From the NCBI GenBank assembly GCA_029939085.1, contig JAOZTQ010000091.1, positions 1 through 6,112 of the forward strand: DNA of 6,112 nt, read 5' to 3'. The translations under genes and the position numbers were made by a program. The notes beneath the pieces were generated by a model. It was not told the DNA's origin, did no database searches, and saw only the letters and a program-made list of their open reading frames with translations. This stretch comes from Candidatus Nanopelagicales bacterium (GTDB lineage: Bacteria > Actinomycetota > Actinomycetes > S36-B12 > GCA-2699445). Positions 5,453 to 6,112 of the stretch are shown in pieces (the first letter of the stretch is position 1; every line of letters starts with the position of its first letter).

Positions 5453-6112
5453 GCCCGACCCGAACCAGGACATAGTTCTCAAGCCGTTATCGGATAATCC
5501 AGTCGTCGGTCTTTTGGGTGGCACTGGCGAACAGGGCCTAGGCCTGGCCTATCGATGGAGCACGGCAGGCGTTCCGGTATTGATCGGGTCCAGGGTGGCA
5601 GAGCGCGCGGTCGAGGCGGCCCAGGAGTTGCCCGGAAGCGTCACGGGGGATAGTAATCAGGCCGTTGCGGCGAAATGCGAGATTGCGGTAATCGCCGTTC
5701 CATGGGCCGGGCACGCAGACTTGATTGCACCGTTGGCAAGTGAACTGGCTGGAAAGATTGTTATCGATTGCGTAAATCCGCTGGGATTCGATAAGCGTGG
5801 TGCCTTCGCCTTGGCCGTTCCGGAGGGATCAGCCGCCGAGCAGGCTCAGCACTTGCTCCCACAAAGTGCGGTAGTTGGCGCGTTTCACAACGTAAGTTCG
5901 GTTCTGCTCCGGGACGAGTCGTTACACGAAGTCGCCACTGACACACTTGTGCTCGGGGACGTCCGAGCCGCGACCGATGCGGTACAGCATCTTGCAGCAA
6001 GGATCCCTGGCATGCGGGGGATATTCGGCGGTCGGCTACGTAACAGCAGTCAGATTGAAGCCCTGACCGCGAATCTCATCTCGATCAACCGGCGCTACAA
6101 GGCGCATGCGGG
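5445..6112 (+). CDS. npdG: NADPH-dependent F420 reductase (F420H2:NADP+ oxidoreductase), 3' end cut by window
   Basis: The enzyme transfers hydride between NADPH and the deazaflavin coenzyme F420, supplying F420H2 to F420-dependent reductases in actinobacteria. ATG 5445 has AGGAG at 5434-5438 and overlaps the racemase stop by 8 bp. The 222 complete codons in the window show a Rossmann loop, VGLLGGTGEQGLG (21-33), then GSR (48-50), which in the archaeal Fno enzyme contacts the NADP 2'-phosphate. IAVPWAGH (83-90), DCVNPLGF (108-115) and the C-terminal NRRYKAHA (215-222) are family signatures. The family normally ends a few residues after this last motif (GIRxTGL-like), so only about 5-10 codons are missing. 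The first 18 or so residues are a loose extension. Tight overlap with the racemase gene indicates co-expression. No F420 biosynthesis gene is in view. Confidence 0.95.
   Translation, partial: MTEPDPNQDIVLKPLSDNPVVGLLGGTGEQGLGLAYRWSTAGVPVLIGSRVAERAVEAAQELPGSVTGDSNQAVAAKCEIAVIAVPWAGHADLIAPLASELAGKIVIDCVNPLGFDKRGAFALAVPEGSAAEQAQHLLPQSAVVGAFHNVSSVLLRDESLHEVATDTLVLGDVRAATDAVQHLAARIPGMRGIFGGRLRNSSQIEALTANLISINRRYKAHA

Noticed and set aside
1..6112. CRISPR array, tRNA gene, insertion sequence, attachment site or defence system
   Set aside because: No regularly spaced long repeats, tRNA-like cloverleaf, transposase or terminal inverted repeats were seen. Nearly all of the coding content is housekeeping metabolism.

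Overview
This window reads as a chromosomal segment of an actinobacterium with moderate GC (mid-50s % by eye, not counted). Three things point there: a Nif3-like/C4 zinc-ribbon/rnpB neighbourhood, a methionine aminopeptidase with the N-terminal extension typical of actinobacteria next to a tiny W/Y-rich 'SPOR-like' protein, and an NADPH-dependent F420 reductase, which implies use of coenzyme F420. The modest GC and AT-rich intergenic DNA would suit a freshwater or planktonic actinobacterium, but the species cannot be read from the window.

Left part (1-1322, + strand): the last 41 codons of a Nif3-like protein overlap by 4 bp the start of a coiled-coil/C4 zinc-ribbon protein. A gap of about 95 bp, holding a plausible promoter, leads to a complete class A RNase P RNA (rnpB), bounded by a 13-bp P1 helix.

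Middle (1323-2300): about 308 bp of AT-rich non-coding DNA carries an unusual, strand-biased cluster of TCTCA motifs, partly arranged as 11-bp direct repeats. It precedes a secreted, lysine-rich protein with an M15-peptidase-like (ARB_07466-type) C-terminal domain. A strong hairpin terminator then separates this gene from the convergent gene on the other strand.

Minus-strand block (2300-4040): methionine aminopeptidase (map), followed 88 bp downstream by a ROK-family sugar kinase resembling polyphosphate glucokinases. The two are probably co-transcribed.

Right part (4117-6112, + strand): starting divergently from map are a 63-aa conserved small protein, an alpha-methylacyl-CoA racemase (CaiB/BaiF family III CoA-transferase fold, all catalytic residues present) and npdG, which runs off the window a few codons before its expected end. 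The three overlap or nearly touch and look like one operon joining 2-methyl-branched acyl-CoA metabolism to F420/NADPH redox exchange.

Most of the window is ordinary housekeeping sequence. The least explained signal is the phased TCTCA repeat set between rnpB and the secreted protein gene.
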